From the NCBI GenBank assembly GCA_963556255.1, contig OY744615.1, forward strand, positions 47,243,812-47,307,811: a stretch of DNA of 64,000 nucleotides, written 5' to 3'. Under the pieces are notes generated by a model. The model was not told the origin of the DNA and ran no database searches. It saw only the letters and a program-made list of their open reading frames with translations. This stretch comes from Allolobophora icterica (lineage: Eukaryota; Annelida; Clitellata; Crassiclitellata; Lumbricidae). Positions 23,359 through 33,943 of this stretch are shown here, one piece after another. Numbering within the stretch: the first letter of the stretch is position 1; every line of letters begins with the position of its first letter. A program made the position numbers and the translations under genes.

Positions 23359-23564
23359 AAAAATTACCACATACAATTGCAATTTCATGTTGGACTTTGA
23401 AGCTAAGTGGTGTTCTACACGTTGTACTATATTGTTCCATGTTTAAAGTTTAATATGCGTACAGAGACAAATTGAGATCATGCCGCATAGACAGTGCCAA
23501 TGCTAGTAAGGGCTATAGAGATGATGTTCTTTGATTAATTGTGCTGTTGGTTTTTCTGTTGCAG

Positions 23565-23725
23565 TGTACTTCAACAAGTGGTACAAAAACAAAGTACAAA
23601 ATCAAAGAGTCGGAATGTTCCATCTGCAGAGTTACGGACAATAACTACATTCTTCCACAACATAAACTATATTATCACTGCACTGTTTCCTGTTTTGTGC
23701 GTTCTATCAGTTCTTTAACCCTTTA
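23565..23725 (+). CDS. Candidate small exon in unit B
   Basis: Acceptor GTTTTTCTGTTGCAG ends at about 23564. The open frame reads CTSTSGTKTKYKIKESEC, SICRVTDNNYILPQ and continues to a TAG at 23724. A terminal exon is possible. It may be the Ig half-domain following the exon at 20701, but the match is too weak to assert. Confidence 0.25.
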
Positions 23726-23966
23726 GCGACGAGAGGGATTAGTTACCATGCATCTTAGTGCACGGTCGTTGTTAAAGTGTTAATATTAGAACATCAAAAC
23801 TAAGCATAAAGCTCATCTGTTTCAGCTTGCCTGCTCCAGAGCTTGATATATTTTTTTGGAACAGATTTATGGTTTTGACAGATTTCTACTTGGTTTCTCG
23901 AATTGACTACAATTGACTTTTATTTATGCTTATGTGTTATGATAATGGTGGTTTAGAAGTCTTTAG

Positions 23967-24089
23967 ATTAGATTAGGTGACAAGGCAGGCACTGAGAATG
24001 AATGACGCCTTGCTTTGTCCACAGTGGTCCGCATTTGGATGACCACCAATGAATTGCAGTTCCCTTGCACTTTTGATTTTTCCAAATAA
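23967..24089 (+). repeat. Direct duplication C1 (pair with 24320-24441)
   Basis: Shares GACAAGGCAGGCACTGAG, CACAGTGGTCCGCATTTGG and TTTTTCCAAATAAAAT with C2. C1 has an extra AATG. GACAAGGC and GCCTTG can pair. Confidence 0.85.
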
Positions 24090-24319
24090 AATAGCTTTAC
24101 ATTATGCTAAATTTTTCAACGACATAAACTTTGTGCATTGTTTTCTTTCTAGAAGTACCAGTTTGATAGTGTAATATTACTAGCGGTGCTTAAAATGTGC
24201 TTCGATTCTTGTGCTGATTTAGCGAATTTGCCTTATTTTGCATGCCAATTTAAAATCTAATCTTTAGTCTTCTCACCAGCCTTGTTTCAAATAAAGACTG
24301 TAATGAAATAATGTGCTTG

Positions 24320-24441
24320 TTATGAATTAGATGACAAGGCAGGCACTGAGAATGACGCCTTGCTTTGTCCACAGTGGTCCGCATTTGGATGACCCACAAT
24401 GAATTGCAGTTCACTTGCACATTTGATTTTTCCAAATAAAA
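24320..24441 (+). repeat. Direct duplication C2 (pair with 23967-24089)
   Basis: Second copy of C1, differing by a few bases. Confidence 0.85.
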
Positions 24442-24624
24442 TGTATCTTGATATGAAGATTTCTTGGTGTGAATCCAAACATCTGCTTGATGCATGTATA
24501 ATTGTAGTCCAAAATATGTGATAAATGAGCTTGATCGGGTTTTGCCAGAAGTTTCTATTCTATTTTTTGTGACCTACCATAGAAATATGTTATTGACAGG
24601 TCTAGAAGAGTAAGAATGAGGGAA

Positions 24625-25009
24625 ATAACCTTTAATAAAAGGTAACTTACTGTAAAATGAAAGCAATAACATGTTAAAAAGGTAATTCTCTGTAAAATAA
24701 GGCAAATTAGCCGTTAAAAACGGCGTGAAATTAAGGTATATGACCGTGAACAGAAGGCGATTCATCGTTAAAAACTGGCAATTAACCGTTAATAAAAGGC
24801 CATTTACCGTAAGATAGCGGTAAATCGCCGTGAAAATCTCCCTTAAAAACAGATATTCATCGTTAAATTCCGCTGAATTGCCGTATAGAAGACGGGAAAT
24901 CTCCGTAAAATATGAAGAGTCGCCGTTAAAAAAAACGGGAAGTCCCCGTGAAATGAAACTGGGATTCGCCCTAAATTCACGGGTGGGCCGTAAATTAGAT
25001 AACGGGACG
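24625..25009. repeat. Degenerate array with about 20-bp period
   Basis: Roughly 19 units of the form GG-N-AATT-NN-CCGTTAAAA, mostly 19-23 bp long, becoming more regular toward the CAGTG end at 25089. This is the subterminal-repeat pattern of EnSpm/CACTA-like ends. Confidence 0.75.
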
Positions 25010-25074
25010 CCCGTAAAATAACGGTGAAAGGCATGGCAGCTGGGTTGCCATGCCTTTCACCGTTATTTTACGGG
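25010..25074. repeat. Perfect 29-bp inverted repeat at the transposon end
   Basis: Arms 25010-25038 and 25046-25074 begin CCCGTAAAATAACGGTG and are fully complementary around a 7-bp loop. They lie 15 bp inside the CAGTG terminus. Confidence 0.95.
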
Positions 25075-25089
25075 AATTTTCTAACAGTG

Positions 25090-25150
25090 TATATATGCGT
25101 GTATATACCTGGCATGGTTACAAAGACTGAGCAAGAGGGAAAAATGCCAG
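25090..25150 (+). pseudogene. LINE fragment, possible continuation of 16781-16915
   Basis: Reads YLAWLQRL and, after a frame change, QEGKMPED followed by a stop where Trp is expected. E-G-K-M-P-E-D-W follows the E-L-F block in many LINE reverse transcriptases. The match is short, hence the low confidence. Confidence 0.35.
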
Positions 25151-25470
25151 AAGACTAGGTAAAATCGACAATACAATTTTATCTTATCTTAATGTAAGAT
25201 ATAAGGTCTGTAATAGAGTATATATATATATATTCTGTATTACAGAAAGGCCAGTTATATGGTTAATTGTTGAAAGGCGGGCAACGATTTATGAATCGCC
25301 TGCGTGCAGATGTGCTGTTGACATTCATGTGTTCTCTTTTTTCATCATGAGCTAAGGCTAAACATATAGCTATTGTCTTGTTCCATTGTCTCTCAAGCAC
25401 TATCTGGCCCATTGTCCTATAGGCAATCAGTATTCACAGTCGACGAATGGGATGACTCGACTTCCGCATC

Positions 25471-25472
<2 letters not shown>

Positions 25473-25551
<79 letters not shown>
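25473..25551. repeat. (AT)n microsatellite
   Basis: About 78 bp of alternating A/T. Tyr/Ile-repeat frames here are artefacts. Confidence 0.95.
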
Positions 25552-25552
<1 letters not shown>

Positions 25553-26116
25553 CATCATTTCTAATTTTCTGTATAGTTTTGAAAATCCCTGCGATCTTCT
25601 GAAGCCAACTCAATTTTGCTGTAAGAATTATTTTCTCACCGTGTTTTCGCACTGTCCAACATTACGATCCGTATAGAAAACTCGGTGGTATCATCGTCTC
25701 GCATATTTTTGTCTTGGTTTTCTTTGTTAATTTCCTGCTTCTAAATTCCCAATTCTCCTTTGTATGTCGTTTTCGTTGCTGCAGCCACCTGCGTTTATTG
25801 CCCCACATATAAATAGACGATTTGTTCCGTTAGTAAACACTTGTTCAAAATAGCTTCTGCTTGAATTGTGATAGTTATCGGTGTCTCTGTGGCCTTTCAT
25901 TCAATATTCTCTTGGTTTTCTCTGCATTGATCATTAGGCGAATCTTCTGCTGGTTTCGTCATGCAGCCTGTGTCGTAATATCCTGTAGTTCTGGTCCGCT
26001 TCTATATTGAGGAAGCCAATGTCGTCAGAAAATCGGAGATTACTCACCAGCCCTCAATTTAATTTGATTCCTGCCTCGGTGTTCTTAAGGCTGAGTGACT
26101 TTACTGTTTCCAGGGT

Positions 26117-26255
26117 GAGAATTGTCGGGGGGTTGGGGGGGGGGGTTTAACCCCCCTGTCTTTCTTAGGACCCCACAGTAAAGTCTTCATTACACACCCC
26201 AACTCCACGTAAATCAAAGTCTAACCCCCCCAGTCTTTTTCCTACAATTCTCATA
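26117..26255 (-). repeat. Short repeat bounded by GAGAATTGT inverted ends
   Basis: GTGAGAATTGTCGGGG at the left and TACAATTCTCAT at the right are inverted. Internal G/C runs pair. Two pieces of the same sequence occur in the hAT element, near 13064-13095 and 13420-13505, separated there by other DNA. Confidence 0.6.
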
Positions 26256-26395
26256 CTGACTGTTTCTAATATATAGTTTAAATAAGTATGGAGATAAGAT
26301 GTCATACTCCCTGGAGTATATATATAGTCTGCAGTTTCCGTGTGAAAGTATTTTGTGATCTTTTTATCTACTTTTATAGCACTTGATGATTTTCG

Positions 26396-26427
<32 letters not shown>

Positions 26428-26574
26428 CCTTGCACAAGTTTGATTAATTGCTCTGGTATTCCTGCATTTTGCATCGCTCTCCACAGTCCATCATGCAAAT
26501 ACTGTCGATTGGTTGTTTGAAGTCTATGAAATTGAATGATGAATACTTTCTGGTTGAGCGCAATGCTTGTTATC

Positions 26575-27215
26575 CTTGCCTGTGACGTTCCTCAAAGCTC
26601 AGTCCTAGAACCCATTCTTTCCTCCCCCCCCCCCTTACAATGCCGACCTCTTGACTCTATTCATCGAAGTCAGAATTCATCTGTGCACGCTCGTCCTCAC
26701 GTAGGGTGGAAAAATTAAATCGCACCCCTTTCGTCATTGGTGTGGATGCTGTCGAGCCAAGGAACGAGGTTTGCAATCTCGGTCTTTTCCTCGACGGAGA
26801 CCTATCAATGACGTCACACATCACAGGGATAGCGAGGACCAGCTTTGGAATCCAGAGACAGCTGAGGTCTGTTTCTCGGTCTCTCACTCAGGATATGACT
26901 CGCCATCTGGGGCAAAGGATACTCCTATTACTCCTAAGCCGAATCAATTACTGCAATGTCGTATTTGCTGGCTTGCCACAGCGCAGTATCATTCGTCTTC
27001 AGGCTGCCATCAGTGCTGCTGCTTGTGTGGTCATGCGATTAAAACGGTTCGACCATCTTACAACTGCATGCGATGCAAGACCAGATTCAGTGGCTCAGAA
27101 TTATAGACGAGCGGATCAACTTGAAACTTTGCATCCTGCATGGTTAGAAATGCTTCAACTACTGCGCGCCACGATATACCTCGCATGCAGACAACATGAT
27201 GCCGCTCTCGGGTGA
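26575..27215 (+). pseudogene. CR1-like LINE reverse-transcriptase fragment
   Basis: An early segment reads CDVPQSSVLEPILSS, a decayed form of the G-V-P-Q-G-S-V-L-G-P block. After a deletion the main frame (26706-27215) reads VCNLGLFLDGDLSMTSHI, RSVSRSLTQDM, SRINYCNVVFAGLPQ and RLQAAISAAACVV. These are the RT thumb region of CR1/Jockey-type LINEs. Frame breaks and the missing catalytic YADD block make it inactive. Confidence 0.85.
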
Positions 27216-28440
27216 TCTTATAATAGGTCGCAGCTGCGATCATCCAAATCCGCTGATCTATTCATGCCAGCAACAAAAACTAAAACGGGCGATCGAGGCT
27301 ACACACTTAGAAATAAGCTTACCAGACGTTGCTAAAAGGCAAGGTAAGTTGCCTCATGACAGGCCAGCCTACCCGAGCAGGCTCCAGTAACTTCAGCCTA
27401 CTCCAGACTTACCACAGCAGCATGCAAGTAACCTCAGGTTACTCCGCGCTATGATTCGAGGGTCTTGCACGTACGTTACTTCAAAGTAGGGAGAGTAATG
27501 TTTTGAGAATTTACAAATGTTGAAAATTCAATGGAATTAATTTAGAATAGTAAAAATTATTAAACAAATATATTTGTTGGTTTTATGAAAAGAGCAAAAA
27601 ATAAATGAAAACCAATTGTACGCAAAACGTAGTTCTGGTATAACCATGCAAACCGAGCGTCTACGCGTTGGTTAAATAATTTTAGTAAGCAAGTAATTTA
27701 ACATTTTATATATTATGCAATGTTTTCACATGAGAACAAACGCGGACAGTATTATTAGAGCAAATTTGTAACTTTTGAACAGTACTTAGCGCGGAGCGCT
27801 GCATTCGCATGAATAGGCCCTATATCAAATGAGCTTCATGAGCGCCCAATCGCTGCGGCATTTTGATGTTGGCCGTGTAACATTTTACCACAAAATTCAC
27901 TGTATATACAAACGCCTAAACTGACACGCAGTCAGATGGAAAAAAATCAAATCTATTTACTCACAATAGAAACAGTATTTAACAGATACACAATGAGAAA
28001 CAGGACTAGGCTAAAATTGTACATGGGTGACAAATGGGCTCATGGGCTTGGGCTGCCCCGTCGAACCCATTTAGGCTTGAAGTCAGAAGCCCATTTATCG
28101 ACATTTGCAATGTTCGACCTTTTGTGGGGGAGAAGTGGGCTTATAGGCCTGGGCTGCCGATATCGAGCCTACTTGGGTTGGAGTAGTCCATAGAGTAGTG
28201 GTAACATCACTGGCGTGAAGAGCAAGACGTGGCGGGATCGCTTCACGCAACCCTCCCAAATGTAGGTCCACTCAGCACTTCATTCGCGAGATAGCGCGTT
28301 GTTAAAATGAGATGTAGGACGTGATGGGCGCCTTGCATGTGATAATCCGTTCATACTGATTTGTAGTCATACTGCGTAATTGTCAGTTTGAAAATATTAA
28401 ACGAAGATTATTAGATAGAATGACTGACTGAATGAATGAG
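27216..28440. other. Unassigned stretch
   Basis: Contains a diffuse GGGCTTGGGCTGCC/GGGCCTGGGCTGCC duplication near 28040-28150. No gene was recognised. Confidence 0.4.
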
Positions 28441-28447
28441 TGAGTGA

Positions 28448-28466
28448 TATATATATATATATATAT

Positions 28467-28552
<86 letters not shown>
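28448..28552. repeat. (TA)n-(TAGA)n microsatellite
   Basis: TA run followed by about 20 TAGA units. Confidence 0.95.
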
Positions 28553-28553
<1 letters not shown>

Positions 28554-28574
28554 TCCTTTCTTTTTTGTCTGCTT

Positions 28575-28683
28575 CACTCTCTGTCTCTCTCTCTATCTTT
28601 CCATGTCTCTCTCTCTGTCTCTGTCGCTCTCTCTGTCTCCCTCTGTTTGTCTGTCTGTCTCTCTCTATATATAATTATATGTT

Positions 28684-28717
<34 letters not shown>

Positions 28718-28770
28718 TGTGTGTGTTTGTGTGCCTGTGTTTGTGTGTGTGTGTCTGTGTGTGTCTTTCA
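28575..28770. repeat. Low-complexity CT/GT tract beside the gap
   Basis: Mixed CTCT, GTCTGTC, GTGT and GAGA runs immediately before the N gap, a likely reason for the assembly break. Confidence 0.9.
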
Positions 28771-28800
28771 ATGTTTGATGTAGGGAGGTAAGGGATTAGT

Positions 28801-29000
28801 NNNNNNNNNNNNNNNNNNNNNNNNNNNNNNNNNNNNNNNNNNNNNNNNNNNNNNNNNNNNNNNNNNNNNNNNNNNNNNNNNNNNNNNNNNNNNNNNNNNN
28901 NNNNNNNNNNNNNNNNNNNNNNNNNNNNNNNNNNNNNNNNNNNNNNNNNNNNNNNNNNNNNNNNNNNNNNNNNNNNNNNNNNNNNNNNNNNNNNNNNNNN
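28801..29000. other. Assembly gap (200 N)
   Basis: Exactly 200 unknown bases, a round number suggesting a scaffold join of unknown true length. Contig sequence resumes in mid-hAT. Confidence 1.
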
Positions 29001-29828
29001 GCTATTCTAAATTTAGAAGTTCCTTACCATAAGTTGCGTCTTATATTAGTTTATCTGGTTCAAGAGAGCTTTCCGGGCGATTAAAATTTTATTAAAAGTC
29101 GTTTCTTTGTAAGCAAACGAATAGGACTACTTTAAATTCACACGAAGAATGAAGATTGCAGTCGTTTGTAGACAATGTAATGTGTACAGACCACAACGCT
29201 TGTAGGGAGACTTTGATAGAGACAGACTGCTACAGCGACAGAGCGAGAGAAAACAAGAGAGAGAAAGAGACGGAGGCACAGAGAGAGACAGAGAGACAGA
29301 GACATACGAACGAGGAAGATATTATTACATGCATATCTTAGCGATGAGTGTAGAGGTAGGCCTATATGCGGTGAACGTGTATGAGTAGTTGTACGCCAGA
29401 AAGGGAGGATCTGGCTCACGTACCACAGGTCGACCAGGGTCAAATACTCCCGACATTAGGGTGGCCTAGTCTAGACCAGACCCCACACTTACATGTATAC
29501 ATCTGTGGAGGCATATCTGGAGGTGTATCATGTATCACAAAGCATTCGTCATAGGCTATATACAGGCTAGTTCAGACTGCAAAGCGGTGAGACCTACACG
29601 GGAAAAACATGAAAATTTTTAAGCTAAAAAGCTTGGAGACCTTGGGACCTCGGGGCTCCTAAACCTTGTCCAGTGTCACCCTCGTTACATGGTTTTGACG
29701 CCACTGCATGGACGCTGCATGAACTGCGTCCAGGCCGTGCTGGCCTAATAAATGGCAGGACGGCGTCCAGCCTTGAAAATAAGTGCCTGGACGCCGTCCA
29801 TGACCGTCCATTCACACTTTAAGCCCTG
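29001..29828 (-). mobile_element. hAT right half, copy A (true partner of 12568)
   Basis: Near-identical to 14751-15606 and ending at the same hAT terminus. The octamer after it (29829-29836, GTTTAAGC) is identical to that before the left end at 12568, so this is the matching right end. Confidence 0.85.
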
Positions 29829-30250
29829 GTTTAAGCATCAGGTAGGTAGTTTCTGTTTAGCGACGTAATATATTGTGCTTGTGTCGTAACGAGAATGATT
29901 AGCGTCGACCTCCTCCTTTTGTCTTGTACTCTGACAGTGCCAGTCCCAAGGGCGGGCCCCGGGCTACCTCTACGAGCTCTTGAACTTCTGCTTGTGCGGG
30001 ATCCCATGCCTTACTCTCGGCCTCTCGGGGTGATTTTGTTGTCCCTTATGCTCGTATTGCTAGGTGCGTAGTGTAGGGCAATGATTAGTGTCGCCCTCCC
30101 TTTCTATCCCTGCTTCGGACTGGTATCTCCCGAAAGCAACAGGTTCCCGGAGAAAACAGTCCAAATGTTCTAAGTGACAGCTCATTGTTGTTACAGACTA
30201 GTTACTGTTTAACGACGCTGTTTCCTAACGAGAATGACTTGAGCTAGCAC
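29829..30250. repeat. Paralogous block (pair with 41865-42080)
   Basis: Both blocks run from GGTAGTTTCTGTTTA or GGCAGTTTCTGTTTA through TCGCCCTCCCTTTC or TCGCCCTTCCTTTC and CTGCTTCGGACTGG to ACTGTTTAACGACGC or ACCGTTTAACGACGC. Each contains two members of the hairpin family in antisense. The 41.8-kb copy is the pre-insertion form of the hAT site. Confidence 0.85.
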
Positions 30251-30636
30251 TGCTTGAGTACGAGCAGTTGCGAATTATTATTAAACATCCTTAGCACGCG
30301 AGGTTGTGTCGAAGTTGTATAACAGGGCGCAAAAAGTCAATTATGTGGTGATTGATAGCTTAAAAAGAGGTGTGCAGCTTTATTTTCAAGCATGCGTGCG
30401 GTAAGGCTAACAGAATACTAATGTTAAAACTACGGATACGTTTGCTGGATGTCGAAGTTGTTGAGTCGCGCACAACTGAAGCATTCGGTATATCGTCCAT
30501 TCGCTGGTTTGTGCTTTTAGTTCTTTTGGTTGAAGTTTGACCCAGTTTGTCTGCATTGACCAAACCTTAACACTGCGTTTTTCATCTTGCGACTTCACTA
30601 CTAGACATTACCACTGTCCCAATCAACCAGAGTTAT

Positions 30637-30870
30637 TGTAATTGTAATTGTAATTGAACATTTATATAGCGCAACTCAAATAAGCGGCGCTCTCGACCCG
30701 CATCACTGCCAAAACTGGCAAAAAGAATGGTTTTCAAGCGTCTACGGAACTGAAGAGGAGAGAGAGGAAAAGAAGCTCTTGGTGGAGGGTCTGGGGAAGA
30801 CTGTTCCAGGTTGAAGGACCTACATAGGCAAAGCTCCTGGAAAAGCTTTGTTTCAGTCTTCCACTGTGCC
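30637..30870 (-). pseudogene. L2/CR1-like LINE 3' end
   Basis: Minus-strand reading RSFAYVGPSTWNSLPQTLH then, after a frameshift, RRLKTILFA, followed by CGGGTCGAGAGCGCCGC, GCGCTATATAAATG and a (AATTAC) tail. W-N-S-L-P is the usual motif near the end of CR1-like ORF2. Confidence 0.8.
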
Positions 30871-30945
30871 GTTGTTCAGTGCTCAGTCATAGACCCTATA
30901 ATATTATTATTCCAAACACTATAAGAAACGATTGGTTAGAACGAG

Positions 30946-30986
30946 CTTACGACACCTTTAAACAGATTTTCACACATTCTTATATG
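30946..30986 (+). promoter_or_regulatory. GACACC-N24-TATATG motif
   Basis: TTACGACACCTTTAAA, TATA-like box 24 bp after ACACC. The CR1-like LINE at 31005 begins shortly after the TATA-like box. Confidence 0.45.
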
Positions 30987-31004
30987 TCCGTCTTGCTCCT
31001 CTTC

Positions 31005-31500
31005 AGTCCGTTCTCGATGCTGCTGCTAGATTAATTGCCCGTCTTCCTCGATTCTCTCATATCACCACCTTTATGGCAGAAGAACTCCACTGGCTCCCGC
31101 TTTCTGCCCGCATCCAATTTAAGGTCCTCATCCTTGTCTCTAAGGCTCAACTTGGTTTCGCTCCAAAATATTTATGTGACTTAATTCATCGCCCTCACTC
31201 TGCTGCTTCTCTTCGTCCTCTTCGTTCATCTGACCGTTTTGACCTCCTCGTTCCCCGGGTCAGGACTTCTCTGGGTCAATCTAGGTCTTTTGCCTCCATT
31301 GGCCCTGCTCTTTGGAATGAGCTTCCTCCATTCGTTCGTTCTTCTATTCTCTCAGGTAACGTCTCTTCCTCTTTTACCTTTCTTAAAACTTGCTTTTTCT
31401 CTCGGGGTCTCTCGCACTGGCAGCGCTTCTGAATGGCCCTCCCGCTAGAAGCGCTTTATAAATATCCGAATACAATACAATACAATACAATACAATTTGA
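31005..31500 (+). pseudogene. CR1-like LINE 3' end with (ATACA)n tail
   Basis: Frame upstream of and including 31073-31432 reads SVLDAAARLIARLP, ELHWLPLSARIQFKVLIL, GPALWNELPPFVRSS and FLKTCFFSRG to a natural TGA. It is followed by CCGCTAGAAGCGCTTTATAAA and an ATACA pentanucleotide tail. The open C terminus suggests a young 5'-truncated copy. A second 3' end of the same subfamily is at 42662, and a short one at 61963. Confidence 0.9.
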
Positions 31501-31527
31501 CACATCAGGAGATTTTAGAGCGCTCAC

Positions 31528-31567
31528 TTTAGACACCCTTAAACAGTGGCTAACCTATGCTATATAA
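31528..31567 (+). promoter_or_regulatory. GACACC-N23-TATATAA motif
   Basis: TTTAGACACCCTTAAA, TATATAA at 31561. A hairpin-family member starts 110 bp downstream (31677). Confidence 0.55.
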
Positions 31568-31676
31568 GAATGGAAACACAATCCGCTCTAGTTCCTTCTG
31601 TAACCCAGTCAAAGTAGCCATTTTAAGGTGGACGTCAAATGTAGAAGAGCTCTGTTAAGGCAAAATAATTTCTGTA

Positions 31677-31715
31677 GACGTCAACGGCCTTTGTTACCAT
31701 ACGGTGTCGTAAAAC
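31677..31715 (+). repeat. Hairpin family, X type
   Basis: Outer stem GACGTC/GGTGTC with one G-T pair. CCTTTGTTACC in the loop region lacks the third inner pair. The tag is GTAAAAC in place of GTTAAAC. Confidence 0.6.
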
Positions 31716-31767
31716 TCTGGATATTCCTGCTGAATAGTTTTTGTTGTTAGTAAGTAAGTAAGTATAT

Positions 31768-32110
31768 TCTTTATTTTTACCGGCTGCAAAACGAACTCCG
31801 GTGTACATACAACATGTAAACGACTGTTATCAAGTCAATATGAAAACAGCATTCTACATATATACAAGTTTTTTCATGTTATGATCAGCTATTGGTAAAA
31901 CTCGGTCATGAGAGAGGGGCCGGAGAGAATATGCTAACGGTTTTTAGGGGCAAGTAGCTCGTGGAGGACATGGCCAGCATTTCCCAGAACCATAGTAAAC
32001 AGGTGAGTGTCGGCTTTAAGGCACATTTGTTCAAAGGTTTAACTGTCACCGGGAGGTACTTATGACGAATCAATCTCTTTATGACAGACTGGAGCTTTCC
32101 AGTCACGCAA
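31768..32110 (-). repeat. Probable retroposon 3' end, antisense
   Basis: TATATTCTTTATT followed by GCAAAACGAAC resembles the other antisense retroposon tails. The minus-strand frame 31906-32106 has no motif I can name. Confidence 0.35.
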
Positions 32111-32617
32111 AGCGTACGGGTTCAAGCCTCCTCCTCTGAAACGGTCACTGTTTACGGACCTTGAGGAAGTCCTTCACTCACATTTTCTTAGCGCCATCGT
32201 TTAATCCTTAGCCAGTAGTAGAGGCGCTTAATAAATGCGCAATAATAGAAATCGATAAACGGATTGCAGTTCTTGGAGAAGCAACTCTGGTCCTTCTACT
32301 TCGTCTTGTAAAGTTAAGTTCTCTTGGAAATGTTTTAAAATAGAGTCAACTCACAATATTCGTCTTATGCGATTGCTTTTGCTTTTGCCTCGAACTCTAT
32401 TTCAAAAACCGGTAACTATGGCTAGAGGTCGTTGGATGTGTATGAAAAATGTGGTTAAATCGGTCACGATAGGTATCCAGCTGAATTGTTTCTTGAAAAC
32501 ACTCTCAAACTAAAAGTAATCATCAGTTCATTTGTCGTTCGATTTCGTGAAACAGTTGGTAACCATGGAATCACTGGTTTACAACTAAAATTGCAATTGA
32601 TAGAGTATATCTTGGAG

Positions 32618-32840
32618 TAGAGGCGGCAATCTTGTTTGACAGGTGGGGTGGACACTTTAGAACTGATCTTGTCAAAAAAGGTCAAATTTTTTCCGCGCTC
32701 AACCGCGAACACATTTTTTGGACCTGTTCTGGGTGTTTCTTCAAAATGGGGGGGGGGGGGGAAGGGAGGAAATTGTAACTCTGTCTCTGACTGTTAAAAG
32801 TGGGGTCTTGTCACCCTCGACCCATCGGTATCGCCGCCTC
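32618..32840. mobile_element. hAT-like MITE, copy 1
   Basis: Ends GAGGCGGCAATC and (reverse complement) GAGGCGGCGATA. The interior matches copy 2 through ATCTTGTTTGACA, AAAAAAGGTCAAA and CACCCTCGAC. CAGNGGCGG-type ends suggest hAT, but no clear target duplication was found. Confidence 0.6.
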
Positions 32841-33015
32841 TGATATGAATCTTTGGAATAAATACTACTGCGAAATTAACTGCAAATTTTCTTTCCCAGT
32901 CGATGAGGAAAAATTTCGTACACTTTCACCTCAGCAGGAAAAAGATAAAGACTACCTAACGGCTCTTATTATTCCATGGCCGTTGACTTCTTTAAGAAAA
33001 TTGATATACAGTCAA

Positions 33016-33943
33016 CATGGGCGCCCGCAGGATTTTTTGCAGGGGAGGTCAGTCACGGCCGGGAGCACTGGCGGCGATCTTGTTTGACAAGTGGGGGGGG
33101 GACACTTCTGAACTTATCTGGGAAAAAAGAGTTTTGAACTGATCTGCTCAAAAAAGGTCAAAATTTTTTTTTCGCGCGTTAGATTTGATGACCATTTTTA
33201 GGTGTATCTTCTAAATTCGGGGTCGGATGTATGGTGTGTCCCCCACTGTTAAAGGTGGGGGATCTTGTCCCCCTCGACACTCCCCCTTCAGGATCGCCGC
33301 CCATGGCAGGGAGAGTTAGTTGTGTAATATATAAATATGTCATTGATTTATTCAAACCAATCACCGAATGCGACTAATACACTGTATATATCTTTTCAGC
33401 ATTCAAAGACACGTAACTCTGTGTGCCCCTCATGTAGGCATATATATATATTATATATATATTATATATATATATATATATATATTACAGCTGTCTTAAT
33501 AATTAATTGTCCTGTATCTTATCTCTATTTCCAAGTCCAGTTTTGTAGGATGATATATTGCGCGTGTCACTATCCTCTGACTTTGAACCATGCAAAGAGA
33601 AACCCAAGCTATCTTTTAACAGCCAACACCTGTTTAACCTTTCAGACCGAGAGAGTATACGGTTTCCAGTATCCATGATTCTCTGGGCAGTCGCCTTAGC
33701 TTGCTGACCCTAAGGTCTGGGCTGGCATTGGCTGGCTCTAGGTTGGTTCCATTAGGCCTAGTGTTATTTCTATTAATTCTATTGTGCATCAACTCTGGGG
33801 TTTCTCGTCAACAGCCAGCACTTGCTCTTGCTTTCATATTCAGAGAGTAAAGGTTTCAGTATTCATGATTCTCTTGGCAGTCACATCATGATTTTCAGGG
33901 GAGGTCACGCGACCCCCCTTGACCTATGTTGCGGGCGCCCATG
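33016..33943. mobile_element. Element with CATGGGCGCCCGC inverted ends
   Basis: CATGGGCGCCCGC at 33016 and its complement ending at 33943 bound 928 bp. AGGGGAGGTCA follows the left end and recurs near the right end. The interior (33440-33910) matches 40985-41440. A GTATCCATGATTCTCT unit is internally duplicated. A hAT-like MITE is nested at 33062-33305. No coding region, superfamily unknown. Confidence 0.7.
33062..33305. mobile_element. hAT-like MITE, copy 2 (nested)
   Basis: GGCGGCGATCTTG at the left and GGCGGCGATCCTG at the right (reverse complement). Copy 1 is 220 bp upstream. It lies just inside the left end of the 33016-33943 element. Confidence 0.65.

Larger units (their letters stand above)
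16916..25089. mobile_element. Possible CACTG-ended (EnSpm/CACTA-like) element
   Basis: The left end CACTGTAAAAAAATACCG and right end (reverse complement) CACTGTTAGAAAATTCCCG face each other. Each is followed by subterminal ACGG-rich repeats, a feature of EnSpm/CACTA transposons. TA lies immediately outside both ends. A LINE frame appears to be interrupted at this site. No transposase is seen. The interior holds Ig-like exons, a Helitron and simple repeats. Alternatively the two ends belong to separate elements of one family. Confidence 0.4.

Noticed and set aside
24625..25009. Regular short repeats that at first resemble a CRISPR array
   Set aside because: The repeats are degenerate, have no unique spacers of constant length, and end in a transposon terminus. 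The DNA is eukaryotic.
26165..26437. 90-codon minus-strand frame
   Set aside because: Starts in an AT microsatellite and runs into a repeat that also occurs within the hAT element at 13 kb. No protein family.
31005..31432. Host gene candidate with a clean C terminus
   Set aside because: LHWLP and WNELP motifs, the GCGCTTTATAAA tail and a second copy at 42.7 kb identify a CR1-like LINE.
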